From contig USOX01000004.1 of assembly GCA_900556485.1 (NCBI GenBank), forward strand, positions 105,724 through 169,723: DNA of 64,000 nt. The letters run 5' to 3'. The stretch comes from an uncultured Dysgonomonas sp. Its GTDB lineage: Bacteria > Bacteroidota > Bacteroidia > Bacteroidales > Dysgonomonadaceae. The notes beneath the pieces were generated by a model. It ran no database searches. It saw nothing but the letters and a program-made list of their open reading frames with translations, and was not told the origin of the DNA. Positions 1-11,100 of this stretch are shown piece after piece (positions within the stretch are counted from its first letter, which is position 1; every line of letters begins with the position of its first letter). Made by a program: the position numbers and the translations under genes.

Positions 1-133
1 CGTATGATAAAGTAGATAATCCACCTCCTGCATATACAGAGATTTCGTGTTTATTATTTTGAGCAAACATTATCGAAGCCGAAACAAACAAAATAATGGT
101 TACACCTAGTTTTTTCAATAATATATTCTCCAT
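1..133 (-). CDS. Partial outer-membrane beta-barrel protein (N-terminus only)
   Basis: The start codon is at 133-131 and the frame stays open to the window edge, giving 44 codons. The translation begins MENILLKKLGVTIILFV and has a signal peptide ending in FAQ. After that comes a strand-like segment with VYAGGGLSTLSY, the usual start of small Bacteroidota outer-membrane barrel proteins. It is the last gene of the minus-strand run and starts 33 bases after the DUF5005-like gene, so it may be co-transcribed with it. The rest lies outside the window, so the family call rests only on the first 20 mature residues. Confidence 0.55.
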   Translation of the reverse strand, partial: MENILLKKLGVTIILFVSASIMFAQNNKHEISVYAGGGLSTLSY

Positions 134-166
134 TATATTTTTATTTACTTGTTTTTAATCATACTT

Positions 167-3082
167 CTATTTAACTATAACCTTCAGTGTTTTTTCAAAC
201 AGTTCTTTTGATTTAAACTTAACCATGTATGTTCCTATACCAAAAGGAATATTTATAGTTGTAGTATAGCCTTGTACTTTAGTTGTACTTACCTTATTTC
301 CAGAAATATTGTAAACTTCGATAGTTGCTCCGATAAGTTGTTCTTCATCCATATCGGCTTCAACTGTAATTACTTCGTTTGCCCTTACCGGATTAGGGTA
401 TATCTGCACATTCATACTTTTTAATTTTACCTGTTTAGCCTCGGAACGCATATTTCCGTCAGGAGTTTTCATTTCTATATGGTATTCTGAACTCTGATCC
501 AGCAAGTCTGTTTTCTTAGGTCCTGCAGAATAGGTTTTACCTGTAGCTCCGTTTATTGCATTTCCATTCTGATACCATTGATAGGCTGAGATATCATATT
601 CATCCAATCGGTTGAGATATAACATGAGAGTATTATTCCATTTTACTTTTACTACCTCATCGAAAGAGAACCAACGATTTAATACTAATTCATATTCTTT
701 CTCCTCATTTCCATCCTCCGATGTCACTTTAATGTTATACTTCTCTATTCCGGCTTTATCCACTGTTGTTGTAAAGCTTTCATCTACACCGGATATAACA
801 CCAAAATCTTTTGCTTTTAGATTTACCTGAATTTCGGCATCATCTGATGGTAAAATATTTACATTCATAGTATTGTCGATAGATATAGATTTTCCATTGA
901 CTGTTACTTCTTCTAATTCAGCCGTTTCTCCCTTAGCATATTCAAATTCGCCAAACATTTGCCATTCAGCTATCTGTATATTGCCTCCTCCTCTCGTTGC
1001 TAAAACGTCTAAACGAAAATGTGTATACATATTATCTGTAATAGGCACTGTATAATTTATAGTTTGCTCACGTTCCTCAAATTCAGCATAATAACGCTCA
1101 TCAAGAACAGTCCAGTTTACCCCATCGTTCGATCCTGATACTTTCCAATGCATCGGGTCCCTTTCCTGAGAATCGGGAGCAGAGGTAATGGTATATCGGT
1201 TCAGACGGGCTGTAGATGGAGATTCATATTGTATCCACCCGGAAGCAGAAGATATCGCATAAATAGTAGTTGCATCATTATCTGTCAGGTTATCCAAATC
1301 ATCTTCATATTGAGCTGTAAGTGTACCTTTATTATCGGTGATATCCATATCTACAATATTCAGTTTATCACGCCAATTCTTGACACGGAAGAAGTATGGA
1401 AGATAGGTATTTGCAGAGCCCGGTGCATTGAAATTATCAGAAAATTCAAGGTAATGGTTCTTGCTTACACAATACATCAACTCACCATTTTTAGAAAATT
1501 GAGGATGAAGTGCCGGAATATATGTATAAAAATCGCCGGTACTTATTTCCTCAGGTAACATCCCTACTAATTTACGATTACGGAAAGGCCCGATAGGCGA
1601 ATCAGCTTCGTGAATATAAGTTTCTCTGCTAAAACAAGGAGCTTGCTCTATAGCGAAATACTTACCTCCATCTTTGAATGGGAAAACACAATATTCAGAA
1701 ACTTTATAATCTAGCCAATCGCTGTCTTCTTGCCATGCATGATCTGCAGACCACGTATTTGTTTTAATATTGTAAAACTCCCATTCGCGCGTAAGGTCAC
1801 CATTGACTGCACGGGCTACAAAGGTAGCTGTACCACATATTCCATAATTAGCCGAACCATAAATATAAACTATGCCATCATCATCGCGCAATATCTGTCC
1901 CGGAAAACTAATACTGTTACTATTTTCTATATGTTTATTTTTTACTATACGTTCTAGTTTAACATCCGGCAGTGAGAAAACGGCTATGTCTGTAGAAGCT
2001 GTTGTAATATCCCATGTTCCGTCCCCTGTTTTTTTACCATGGTGAAGCAATACTTGCAATTCGGGAATGCCATCCCGATAATAAATAACTCCTTCGGAAG
2101 GCCAATACCATTCTAGACCTTCGTCAGCAATATCTCCATTATCATCATAATATGGAATTATTGGTTTTACCGATCCCAATTCACCCTCATTAGTCATATA
2201 GAACGCGCTGAAATCCTCCATACCCTTTTCTTGTACGATAAAGGTATTGCGAACAAACTGAGCTTTATCTGCCGAACGCGCTCTATTGGAAGTTACATAG
2301 CCTGTATATGTGTCACCCCAAACCCATACACTTCTTCCATCGGGCAGTAAGGTTGTAATAGCGACATCACTACCTGTCCAACCATTCCAACGTGTGAAAA
2401 AGCCATCGTAATCTTTATCAGAATAGTATTTTATATTGCTATCCCATCCGCCATTTGGAATAAGCTCCCAGTTTGTATCTTTCTTTTGCGGATATGTATT
2501 TCCTTGCGTAACGGTTATTGTCCGTTGTTCATCTACATACTTACCATTGCTAACAGGATTCTCACTATTACCATCAGTTCCTACCACATATCTGAGTGTA
2601 AAATTTCCGGTCTTGTCATCAGTATATATGCGAAGTGTGAAAGTAAAGTCATCACTTTTATTATCATCAGCCTTTAATAACTCAAGGTTATCAATGGAGC
2701 GGCCTCCCCACCAATAATAGCCTTCGGGAGTTTCCAGATTAGCACTCAAAGCATCTGTATAGTACTGATCGTAACATAAACGTCCGGATATGTTATCACT
2801 AGCATTCGGAAAACGTACTACATAATTGGTATAATCCTGCATCCGCCATCCTTTGGGTAACAGAACACCTAAGAAACCTCTACCTTCTGTTTTGATAGGA
2901 TTGGTATGTTCACAGACAAAGGTTACATCGAAATGGCTATAAGTTTGAGCTGTAGTAGGATGATCAAGCGATTTTAGTTTGAAACAGCTATATAAAGTAA
3001 CAGATATAAGAAACAAACATAGAAGAAAGGTTTGCTTTCGTTTCGAAGCTTTGATATAAGAGTATATATTTCTCATATTCAA
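167..3082 (-). CDS. DUF5005-like beta-propeller protein with F5/8 type C domain and T9SS sorting domain
   Basis: This 971-residue exported protein has a hydrophobic N-terminus ending in LYSC at about residue 33. Residues from about 200 to 590 resemble the five-bladed propeller fold of DUF5005/DUF4185 proteins (VWVWGDTYTG, WYWPSEGVIYYRDG, VYIYGSANYG). About 600-720 is a discoidin (F5/8 type C) carbohydrate-binding module (DPMHWKVSGSNDGVNWTVLD). A cadherin-like sandwich and an Ig-like stretch follow. The last ~80 residues are a T9SS type A sorting domain beginning IYPNPV and ending LKVIVK. It is the last large gene of the alpha-mannoside locus and lies behind a hairpin that follows SusC. The likely role is surface binding or hydrolysis of the locus glycan, but no catalytic residues can be assigned. 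The combination of possible lipobox and T9SS tail is odd. Confidence 0.7.
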   Translation of the reverse strand: MNMRNIYSYIKASKRKQTFLLCLFLISVTLYSCFKLKSLDHPTTAQTYSHFDVTFVCEHTNPIKTEGRGFLGVLLPKGWRMQDYTNYVVRFPNASDNISGRLCYDQYYTDALSANLETPEGYYWWGGRSIDNLELLKADDNKSDDFTFTLRIYTDDKTGNFTLRYVVGTDGNSENPVSNGKYVDEQRTITVTQGNTYPQKKDTNWELIPNGGWDSNIKYYSDKDYDGFFTRWNGWTGSDVAITTLLPDGRSVWVWGDTYTGYVTSNRARSADKAQFVRNTFIVQEKGMEDFSAFYMTNEGELGSVKPIIPYYDDNGDIADEGLEWYWPSEGVIYYRDGIPELQVLLHHGKKTGDGTWDITTASTDIAVFSLPDVKLERIVKNKHIENSNSISFPGQILRDDDGIVYIYGSANYGICGTATFVARAVNGDLTREWEFYNIKTNTWSADHAWQEDSDWLDYKVSEYCVFPFKDGGKYFAIEQAPCFSRETYIHEADSPIGPFRNRKLVGMLPEEISTGDFYTYIPALHPQFSKNGELMYCVSKNHYLEFSDNFNAPGSANTYLPYFFRVKNWRDKLNIVDMDITDNKGTLTAQYEDDLDNLTDNDATTIYAISSASGWIQYESPSTARLNRYTITSAPDSQERDPMHWKVSGSNDGVNWTVLDERYYAEFEEREQTINYTVPITDNMYTHFRLDVLATRGGGNIQIAEWQMFGEFEYAKGETAELEEVTVNGKSISIDNTMNVNILPSDDAEIQVNLKAKDFGVISGVDESFTTTVDKAGIEKYNIKVTSEDGNEEKEYELVLNRWFSFDEVVKVKWNNTLMLYLNRLDEYDISAYQWYQNGNAINGATGKTYSAGPKKTDLLDQSSEYHIEMKTPDGNMRSEAKQVKLKSMNVQIYPNPVRANEVITVEADMDEEQLIGATIEVYNISGNKVSTTKVQGYTTTINIPFGIGTYMVKFKSKELFEKTLKVIVK

Positions 3083-3128
3083 TTATTTTTGTAGGTTAAC
3101 ATTTAGTTAGAAAATATCACGTATTTTT

Positions 3129-3170
3129 AAAAGTTATCGTCTATATTATTGTATATAAACGATAACTTTT
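3129..3170 (-). terminator. Hairpin between SusC and the DUF5005-like gene
   Basis: Perfect 12-base arms (3129-3140 and 3159-3170, AAAAGTTATCGT and its complement) flank an 18-base loop. On the minus strand the hairpin lies just after the SusC stop codon at 3178 and runs into TTTTAAAAA. It could end most transcripts after SusC or act as a partial terminator or RNA-stability element, since the next gene continues on the same strand. Confidence 0.6.
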
Positions 3171-3177
3171 TATACTA

Positions 3178-6100
3178 TTAGAATGATAACTGAACGCCGA
3201 AATTTATTACACGTTGATTCATATAAGCATCTCCGGCTGAGTTAGTTTGAATTTCGGGATCTTGCTGATATTTATCGTAGTTTGTCCATGTAAACAAGTT
3301 ATATGCGTTCATATAAACCCGAGCTGAGCTTATTCCTTTCGGTAATATTTTTTCCGGAAGCTGATAGCCTGCATCAATCGTTTTCAAACGAATATACCAG
3401 GCATTTACCAACCAGAAATTCGACATATATGCTTCACTACTGCTTACAGTAGAAGGATTTGTAGTGAGACGAGGGAATTCTATAGCTTCTCCATTATCAT
3501 ATCTTTCCTGTGTCCATCGCTTCATGTGAATCGGTTGGAACTGGCTTTTGAAAGATTCGATACCTGTACCTACAATACTGAAACTATAATCGAACGAACC
3601 TTGAAATAATAAACTTAATGTAAAGCCTTTATATTCTCCACCAATTGTCCAACCCAAGGTGGTAGTCGGCAAGTTAGGTTTGCCTATGGCACCTTTATCG
3701 AAGTCATCAATAGAACCATCACCATTCAGGTCTTTATATTTCAAGTCTCCCGCTACAACAGGTACATTTGGAACTGGTATTTTATTAGGATTTCCTGCAT
3801 TAATCTCATTAACTTCCTGTTGTGTATAATAACCATCCCAAGTATATCCGAAAGGTTGTCCGATAGGTCTGCCTGTTTTAGCTAACCATGGATATCTTTG
3901 TTGAGCTTCTGCCTGATATTTTATCTTATTCTTAGCATATGAAAATACAAAGCTTGTCATGAAATTTACATTTCCAAATTTATCATTATATCCTATTTGC
4001 CCGTCAAAACCTTTATTTTCGGTTTCTCCAAGATTTTCGCGAGGGAGTTCACCGCCAATCATTAAAGGAATACTTTCTCGTTGTACAAGCTGATCGTAGC
4101 GGTAGTCATAGAAAAAGTCAACCATAAAAGACAACTTATTGAACATATTTCCATCGATTCCGATATCCCATTTACGGGCTTTTTCCCACGTAACAGACGG
4201 ATTTGCCAGATTTCCTTCTTTATATGAAGGCCAAGCAGTGTCATTCCCAGCTTTATCTCCGAATTGATATCCACTTCCGGAATTATATACCTGTCTGTAA
4301 AGGTATCGGTCTCCAGGCGTATCATCAGAGCCTACCAAACCAAAAGAGGCTCTTACTTTCAACATTTGAATCTTAGGAAATTTTTCCATAAAGAAAGGCT
4401 CTTCTGCTATATTATATCCAACTCCTACTGCAGGAAACCAACCATATCTGTTATCCTTGTCAAAACGGTCAGAGCCATTATACGCCAAATTGAAGTCGAA
4501 CAGATATTTATTTTTATAATTATAGTTAGTAGAAAGTGTAAACCCTTCTGAGTTTTCCGGTACGGCTGCATTTGTCAAAGCATCTTTATCTACAGTTTTA
4601 CTCTGTCTGTTATATACAAACATTGCATTCAGATTGTGATCTTCATTGAAAGTTCTCTTATAGTTAGCAAAAGCTTGTACATTCAAATCTTTTATAGATT
4701 TCTCTGTATCACCAAGAACTGTATAAGGCACGTATGAATAGCTACTGTTAGGATTTAGTGTATATGATTTATCTGATGAATCGTAATGATAACTAGGATA
4801 ATCATTCTTTCCTCTAAATACCCGTCGCTTGTTTTCATCGATACTTGAATAAGCCAAACGTCCGGAAACACTTAATCCTTCGGTTATAAAATCCAGCTTT
4901 TGAGTAGCTCCAAATAAGATATTAGAGTCATATCTTCTTGTACGCGAATACCCTTCGTTTGCCAAACGGGCATTGATTGTAGGCTCCAGATCATTAGTAC
5001 CATAATTATAAGCATATGTTCCATCCTGATTCATCAAAGGTGCAGAATAAGGGCGCATTTTTGAGAAATCGTATATGGCTCCTGTCGTATTATAACTTTG
5101 GGGTTCATTTATATTCATGAAACGTGCTGTCATATCCAATCGCAGATTCAATGTGCTTGTGACATCAAAGTCCAGATTAGTACGGTAATTAAACCTTCTG
5201 TAAAAATAGTTTGTATTGACTTCGTTGAATGGATCGTTAAAGTCGCGAACCAAGCCATTTTGAGAAAACATACCTCCCGTCACAAAATATTTTAGTTTTT
5301 GTGAACCTCCCGAAACATCTACGTTTGCATTAAACTGACTAGCAACATTTTTGTATACAGCGTCATACCAATTCACGTCAGGATGTCCATATGGATCTTC
5401 TCCTGTTCTAAAGAGCCTAATATCTTCCTCAGTAAAAGGTTTCTGAGAATACAATCCATCATTATCATAAGCTTCGTTTACGAGTTGGGCCGTTTCGTAA
5501 GAATTCAAAAACTTAGGTTTACGGACAGGCATCTGAATACCTGATTCTAAGCGTACATTTACCTGAGGTTTGCCTTCGCGCCCCCTACGGGTTTTAACAA
5601 CCAATACCCCATTTGCACCTTTAATACCATAGATGGCTGTTGTGGATGCATCTTTAAGGAGTGAGATACTTTCTATCTCATTAACATTAATTTGTTGTAA
5701 CTGATCGTAAGTATACTGAATATCATCAACAATAATCAATGGTTGATTTCCTCCTTCGTTGAGGGAACTTACCCCACGGATATAAAAGTCGGATGCATCT
5801 TTACCCGGTTGCCCTGAACGTTGTTGTGCAAAGAATCCCGGCAGTTTTCCATACAATGCGTTTTGCACACTTGATGTCGGAATATTCCTGATTTCTTTAG
5901 CAGCTATAGCACTGACAGAACCTGTCATCGTAATACGTTTTACTTGTCCATATCCTACTACTACGACTTCATCCAAATTAGTCAGGTCTTCTTCTAAAGT
6001 CAGGTTTAGAGAATTCTGGTTTTGTATAGTAACAATTTGTTTTTTGAAGCTTATAAAAGAGAACGAAACTTTGTCTCCGGATTTCACATTTATTTCATAA

Positions 6101-6273
6101 TTACCGTTCGCATCGGTCATCGTGGCATTCGTCGTTCCTTCAATCACTACGCTAACGCCTGCTAGGGGTTCGCCATCGATTGAAGTTACTTTACCCTTCA
6201 ATTGAAACGGATTTTGTCCGAATGCAAGGGCAAAGATTTGGAAGCTTATTATAAATATTATTAATCTTTTCAT
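3178..6273 (-). CDS. SusC-like TonB-dependent outer-membrane transporter
   Basis: 1031 residues. The signal peptide ends ALAFGQ. A carboxypeptidase-D regulatory-like domain (about 25-100, LKGKVTSIDGEPLAGVSVVI) follows, then the plug domain starting VVVGYGQVKRITMTGS and containing the SusC pattern LLKDASTTAIYGIKGANGVL. The rest is a TonB-type barrel ending in aromatic VQLSF. It would import oligosaccharides with a SusD lid. No susD follows it: the next gene downstream is the DUF5005-like protein. Upstream, a SusD ends 38 bases away, so the gene order is SusD then SusC, the reverse of the usual pair. Its partner could be either SusD of this locus. Confidence 0.93.
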   Translation of the reverse strand: MKRLIIFIISFQIFALAFGQNPFQLKGKVTSIDGEPLAGVSVVIEGTTNATMTDANGNYEINVKSGDKVSFSFISFKKQIVTIQNQNSLNLTLEEDLTNLDEVVVVGYGQVKRITMTGSVSAIAAKEIRNIPTSSVQNALYGKLPGFFAQQRSGQPGKDASDFYIRGVSSLNEGGNQPLIIVDDIQYTYDQLQQINVNEIESISLLKDASTTAIYGIKGANGVLVVKTRRGREGKPQVNVRLESGIQMPVRKPKFLNSYETAQLVNEAYDNDGLYSQKPFTEEDIRLFRTGEDPYGHPDVNWYDAVYKNVASQFNANVDVSGGSQKLKYFVTGGMFSQNGLVRDFNDPFNEVNTNYFYRRFNYRTNLDFDVTSTLNLRLDMTARFMNINEPQSYNTTGAIYDFSKMRPYSAPLMNQDGTYAYNYGTNDLEPTINARLANEGYSRTRRYDSNILFGATQKLDFITEGLSVSGRLAYSSIDENKRRVFRGKNDYPSYHYDSSDKSYTLNPNSSYSYVPYTVLGDTEKSIKDLNVQAFANYKRTFNEDHNLNAMFVYNRQSKTVDKDALTNAAVPENSEGFTLSTNYNYKNKYLFDFNLAYNGSDRFDKDNRYGWFPAVGVGYNIAEEPFFMEKFPKIQMLKVRASFGLVGSDDTPGDRYLYRQVYNSGSGYQFGDKAGNDTAWPSYKEGNLANPSVTWEKARKWDIGIDGNMFNKLSFMVDFFYDYRYDQLVQRESIPLMIGGELPRENLGETENKGFDGQIGYNDKFGNVNFMTSFVFSYAKNKIKYQAEAQQRYPWLAKTGRPIGQPFGYTWDGYYTQQEVNEINAGNPNKIPVPNVPVVAGDLKYKDLNGDGSIDDFDKGAIGKPNLPTTTLGWTIGGEYKGFTLSLLFQGSFDYSFSIVGTGIESFKSQFQPIHMKRWTQERYDNGEAIEFPRLTTNPSTVSSSEAYMSNFWLVNAWYIRLKTIDAGYQLPEKILPKGISSARVYMNAYNLFTWTNYDKYQQDPEIQTNSAGDAYMNQRVINFGVQLSF

Positions 6274-6310
6274 ATGTTAATGGCTAATTAAAGAAAGAAA
6301 TAAACATTTA

Positions 6311-8107
6311 TTATTCCCATCCTGGATTTTGGATCATATTATTATTCTTTATTACTTCCGAATACGGAATCGGATAGAAATAGCGCCTATATCGTTCGGT
6401 ACTAACATTATCGATAAATGGAGCATTTAATACTTCGATTATATTATATTCCAGTACTCCCCCATTCCGAATAATAACGAGACCATTGAGAGGCTCCTGA
6501 AATATTTTTTCCGCTATTCGCCAGCGACGGATATCCCAATACCGGTGTTCTTCAAAAGCCATTTCAACTCTTCTCTCATTTTGAATAATCTCCCGCATTT
6601 GGATTTGATCCATATTTTGTTCCAACCCATACATATTATCATCACCAGGCTCAATTCCTGCCCTTTTTCTCAGATCTTTTATTATCTGGTATACTTCAGT
6701 CGAAGGCCCTGTATATTCATTTTGAGCTTCGGCATAATTGAGTAAAATTTCGGCATATCTGAACATAACCCATTCATGAATCGTTTTTGCATAAGTAGTC
6801 TTATCTTCCATGTATCCCATGAATTTGCGCAAATAATAACTTGTACGTGTTCTTCTGGAGGATGTAGTTGGGTTGTTTGCTCCATTTTCGTAAGTTTCCA
6901 TAGTTTTAGTCAACCATTCAGAACCATTATGAATAACAGTAGCCGACAATCTTGGATCACGATTTTGATACATCATCTCGTTAGAGTAACTATACTTAGT
7001 AGATTCTTTTATAGGCTTTCCATCTAACATAGGGAAAGCATCCACTAGGTTTTGTGTAGGACTATTATAGGCATTCGATTGATCGTTGCCTGAGAAGCCG
7101 AGCGGACCGCTATTTTTTTCAAGAGACGTATCGTTGCTACCTGTTGAACGATAGAATATTACCTCATTATTGGTTTTGCCGGATGCATACTCTGTTCCAT
7201 AATGGCTAACAAAAACACCTTTGAAATCTTCTGCTAAACTATATAAACTACCGCCATAATTATCGATAAACCATTTCGCTGCATCTGCTGCTTTTTTCCA
7301 TCTTTCATTATCAGGAGAGTTATAACCTATATATGGATTATTTTGCTTTATCGGATTACTATTAAAAAGAGGACTTGCTGCATAGAGTAATACTCTCGAC
7401 TTTAATGCCATAGCGGCTTGTGTAGTCACTATATGCCCTTCTGAATTTGGCGACTGGATAGGAACACTGCGCAAGCTATCTTTTATAGCATCCAACTCAT
7501 CCACTATAAAATCGACACATTCTTCAAATGTATTACGTGGCAATTCGATATTGTCATCCAGTTCATAGATTTTGTCTACAATAGGAACACCTCCATAGCG
7601 TTTTACAAGTTCGAAATAGAAATAAGCTCTCAAGAAACGAGCTTCTGCTTTCCATGCTCTATTCAAAGGAATATTACTGCCTGCATGATTAGAGAACTTT
7701 TCCTTTAGGGGAACTATATCTATGTTTTTGACAAAGGTATTTACTTTTCGGATACCATTATAATACTCTCCCCATCTCATATCACCAGTAATTCTATTGG
7801 TAGAATTATATCTTCCTATCTGCAATTTATAAATATCACTTTCGCTGCCGGATTCGGCTGTTACTGCATCATCAGAAGCTGTATCCAGATATTCATTTCC
7901 AATACGATTGTGCCCGTTGTCCATTTTACTATATATGGTATTCAAATATCCAAGAGCTTTAGTACCGATAGAGTCTGTTGGAGAGAATGTATATTCACCT
8001 GTATATTTTTCTATAGGCACATCCTCATAGTCGCTACAAGATGATAAAGAATAAATCAGTACTAATCCTAAGAGTACAAGAAATTTATGTTGTTTCATAT
8101 TTTTCAT
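6311..8107 (-). CDS. SusD-like surface glycan-binding lipoprotein
   Basis: 598 residues. The lipoprotein signal peptide has lipobox LSSC (Cys at about 24). Typical SusD features are the N-terminal TPR-like part (WKAEARFLRAYFYFELVKRYGGVPIV), the C-terminal RYAEILLNYAEAQNE and RRVEMAFEEHRYWDIRRWR, and the terminal IQNPGWE. It would cap the SusC barrel and bind glycan at the outer surface. It begins 14 bases after the stop of the 1108-codon SusC gene, a standard SusC-SusD pair order, and precedes a second SusC. Confidence 0.93.
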   Translation of the reverse strand: MKNMKQHKFLVLLGLVLIYSLSSCSDYEDVPIEKYTGEYTFSPTDSIGTKALGYLNTIYSKMDNGHNRIGNEYLDTASDDAVTAESGSESDIYKLQIGRYNSTNRITGDMRWGEYYNGIRKVNTFVKNIDIVPLKEKFSNHAGSNIPLNRAWKAEARFLRAYFYFELVKRYGGVPIVDKIYELDDNIELPRNTFEECVDFIVDELDAIKDSLRSVPIQSPNSEGHIVTTQAAMALKSRVLLYAASPLFNSNPIKQNNPYIGYNSPDNERWKKAADAAKWFIDNYGGSLYSLAEDFKGVFVSHYGTEYASGKTNNEVIFYRSTGSNDTSLEKNSGPLGFSGNDQSNAYNSPTQNLVDAFPMLDGKPIKESTKYSYSNEMMYQNRDPRLSATVIHNGSEWLTKTMETYENGANNPTTSSRRTRTSYYLRKFMGYMEDKTTYAKTIHEWVMFRYAEILLNYAEAQNEYTGPSTEVYQIIKDLRKRAGIEPGDDNMYGLEQNMDQIQMREIIQNERRVEMAFEEHRYWDIRRWRIAEKIFQEPLNGLVIIRNGGVLEYNIIEVLNAPFIDNVSTERYRRYFYPIPYSEVIKNNNMIQNPGWE

Positions 8108-8121
8108 AATTGAGGATATAC

Positions 8122-11100
8122 TTAAAATTTAATATTAAATCCGGTATTAAAACCACGAAGATTAGGATAGTTAGAGAAATTCAACACCTCCGGATCAAGG
8201 TCATCATATGCAGATTTTGTCAGCAGATTCTGTCCATTTACAAATACTTTTATTCTTAAACCACCCAAATAGTTTTTGGTAAAAGAATCAGGAAGAGTAT
8301 AAGCAATACTTACATTTTTTAAGCGTATATAATTTCCTGATCTTACCCAAAAAGAATTATAGTTTTGCCCCGGACTTGTGTTATAAGAGTTGAGGCCAAA
8401 TCCGGTACCTATACCGGCTGAAAGCCTTGGGAATGTTGCGGTTTCAGCGGTTTCGGGAGTCCAACGGTTCAGTGCAATTTCATATGCCTGCCCATAATGT
8501 TGATTTTTGGACATAAATGGTAAAACATATGCTGCTCCGGCATCAGGAAGATAAATATCCCTGTTGTATGCTCCTTGTACAAGAGCCGATACTTCCAGTC
8601 CTTTATATTCAAATCCAAGATTTAAGCCAAAGTATGTTAACGGTTTATCATTTCCTATTATGGTTTGATCATATTGGTCGATAACACCATCATTATTCAA
8701 ATCTTTGTATTTAATGTCTCCAGGTTGAATGTCATATCCGGTCAGAACTGCACTATTTGCTATTTCTTCTTTCGACTGAAAAAAGCCATCTGCAACATAA
8801 CCCATCCATACACCTACAGGGCGTCCTGTTTTGCGCTGATAGTCTTCTTTGACATATTGCTCATCCATAAATACTACGTTCGACTCTTGGCGGCTTATAT
8901 TAGCTGTAACAAAATAATTGAAATCGGCTATATTGTCCTGATAAGTTATTGACAGTTCATACCCTTTGTAACGGTTCTTACCAATATTCTCGTTTGGATA
9001 ATTCAACCCTATCAGTTCTATGCTTTTACCTCTGGTCTGTAGCAGATCATAATATTTATCGTTATAATAGTCTGCCGTAATTTGCAGTTTATTATTGAAT
9101 AGAGAAATATCTGTACCAATATTCAATTTATTTGCTTTTTCCCAGGAAATATTTTCGTTTACCAGATTATCATCTACTTCGCGGACTCCTCCACCTGTCG
9201 TTCTATTATATCCTAACGGATAACTACCACTATCTTCGTAGGCTTGTCGCCAAATATAATATCCGGAATTATCTACACCATTCCCTGTTTTTCCGTAAAC
9301 TCCACGTATCTTAAACTGATTTACCCAGCTCAGATCCTTCAGGAAATTTTCTTTACTGATATCCCATCCAAGGCCCATAGCAAAAAATGTCCCCCATCTT
9401 TTACCCGGCTTATATCTATTGAAATATCCCCTTGAAACGGCAGCCTCAGCAAAATATTTCATATCATAATTATAGGTTGCCTTTAAGTTCAAGTTAGCGG
9501 GACGCATAGGTAAATCGTAATTAAGAACTTCTTCCTGTACATCTCCGAATATATCTCCTCCAATAGTATGAAGCCCAATACTTGTAGTATAATTTAGCCC
9601 AAACTGACCATACATTTGTTGATAATTACCAGAAGACCTGTATGAGTTTTCCTGTGTTTTTAATGTTCCATAATACTGATAATTATTGGATGCAGGTAAG
9701 TAATCATATACTAATCCACTTTTTGATCTTATTATTGCAGAAACACTTTGAGTGGCAACATTAGCTTGCGCCCTGGCAGAAAGACCCTTTAATAATTTTC
9801 CGAAATCGTAATCCAATCTTATGCTGGCCATTCCATCACGTTTATTATCTTTTATATACCCTGAATTTGTTGTCTGTGCCTTAATATTACTCCAGTCATT
9901 GCTATTGGAAGAATTATTATTAAAAGAAATATTACCTCCATAGCTTCCATCCTGATTATATATAGGGTAAGCGTTGTTTGGCGTTTCAAAAATATTATTC
10001 AATATGTTGGATGTAGTTGCTCCCGGTTGATTTCCGTCTTCGATACGACCGAGTAAAGAAACTCCTACTTTGAAATCATTGGTCACATTTATATTAACCC
10101 GGGATGTTATCAAGTATCGTTGATACCGTGCATTTGTTTCATAATTATCTGTTTTGGAAGAAGGGAAAAGTCCTTTTTCATCCATATAACTTAAACCTAC
10201 ATAGTACTGAGCGACTTTGCCTCCACCGCTGGCATTCAGGTTGTATGATTGAATAGAAGACTGATCTTTGAGTGCCTCATCGTACCAATCTACATCAGGA
10301 TGCGTATACGGGCTGCTCTTGTCACGGTATGCCTGATAATCCTGTAGGGTATACACAGCAGGTTTACCATCGTTTTGCAATGCTTCGTTTAGGAGATATG
10401 CATATTGACCTGAAGACAGAGTTTTCAATTTCTTTAATGGTTTTTGTATACCGAACTTTGCGGTCAATGAAATCTGAAAGCCCTGATCGACCGGCTTTTT
10501 AGTTGTTATGAGTAATAAGCTTCTTGAGCTACGCATACCTAAACCTATAGATGAAAGAGCATCTTTTTGTATAGAAACTGATTCAATATCTTCAGGGTCG
10601 AGAGAATAGAATTCACGTTGTACCCCATCTACTAAAACCATTACTCCTGTATTTCTAGAGTTAATGCTAAACTCTGAATTGTCACCATAACCACCAATAT
10701 TAAATTTTGGACGATTTCCCACAAAAATATCCACATCGTAGTTATTATCTATCATGCTACTTCTCATCCCTTTGTTTTGGACGGTGTATAGACCCGGCAA
10801 TCGTCCTGCAAATGATGATATAATGTTACTTGACAAAGTAGTAGTCATCTGATTAGTGAATATAGTGGCAGCTGATCCCAAATAACTTTTCTTATCTACT
10901 GTACCATACAATACATCTTGTGTGTCCGGATTTTTCACTTGTTTTTCTACTAATCTGACTTTAAATGCAGGTTCTTCCTGCTCAGTGCCATCTTTATATA
11001 CTTTCTTGTATAAAGATGTTCCTTTAGGTAGTTTAAATTCTTGTACCAGAAAGCTAGGATGAGAAATAATAATTACATCTCCGTGTTTGCGATCGAAACT

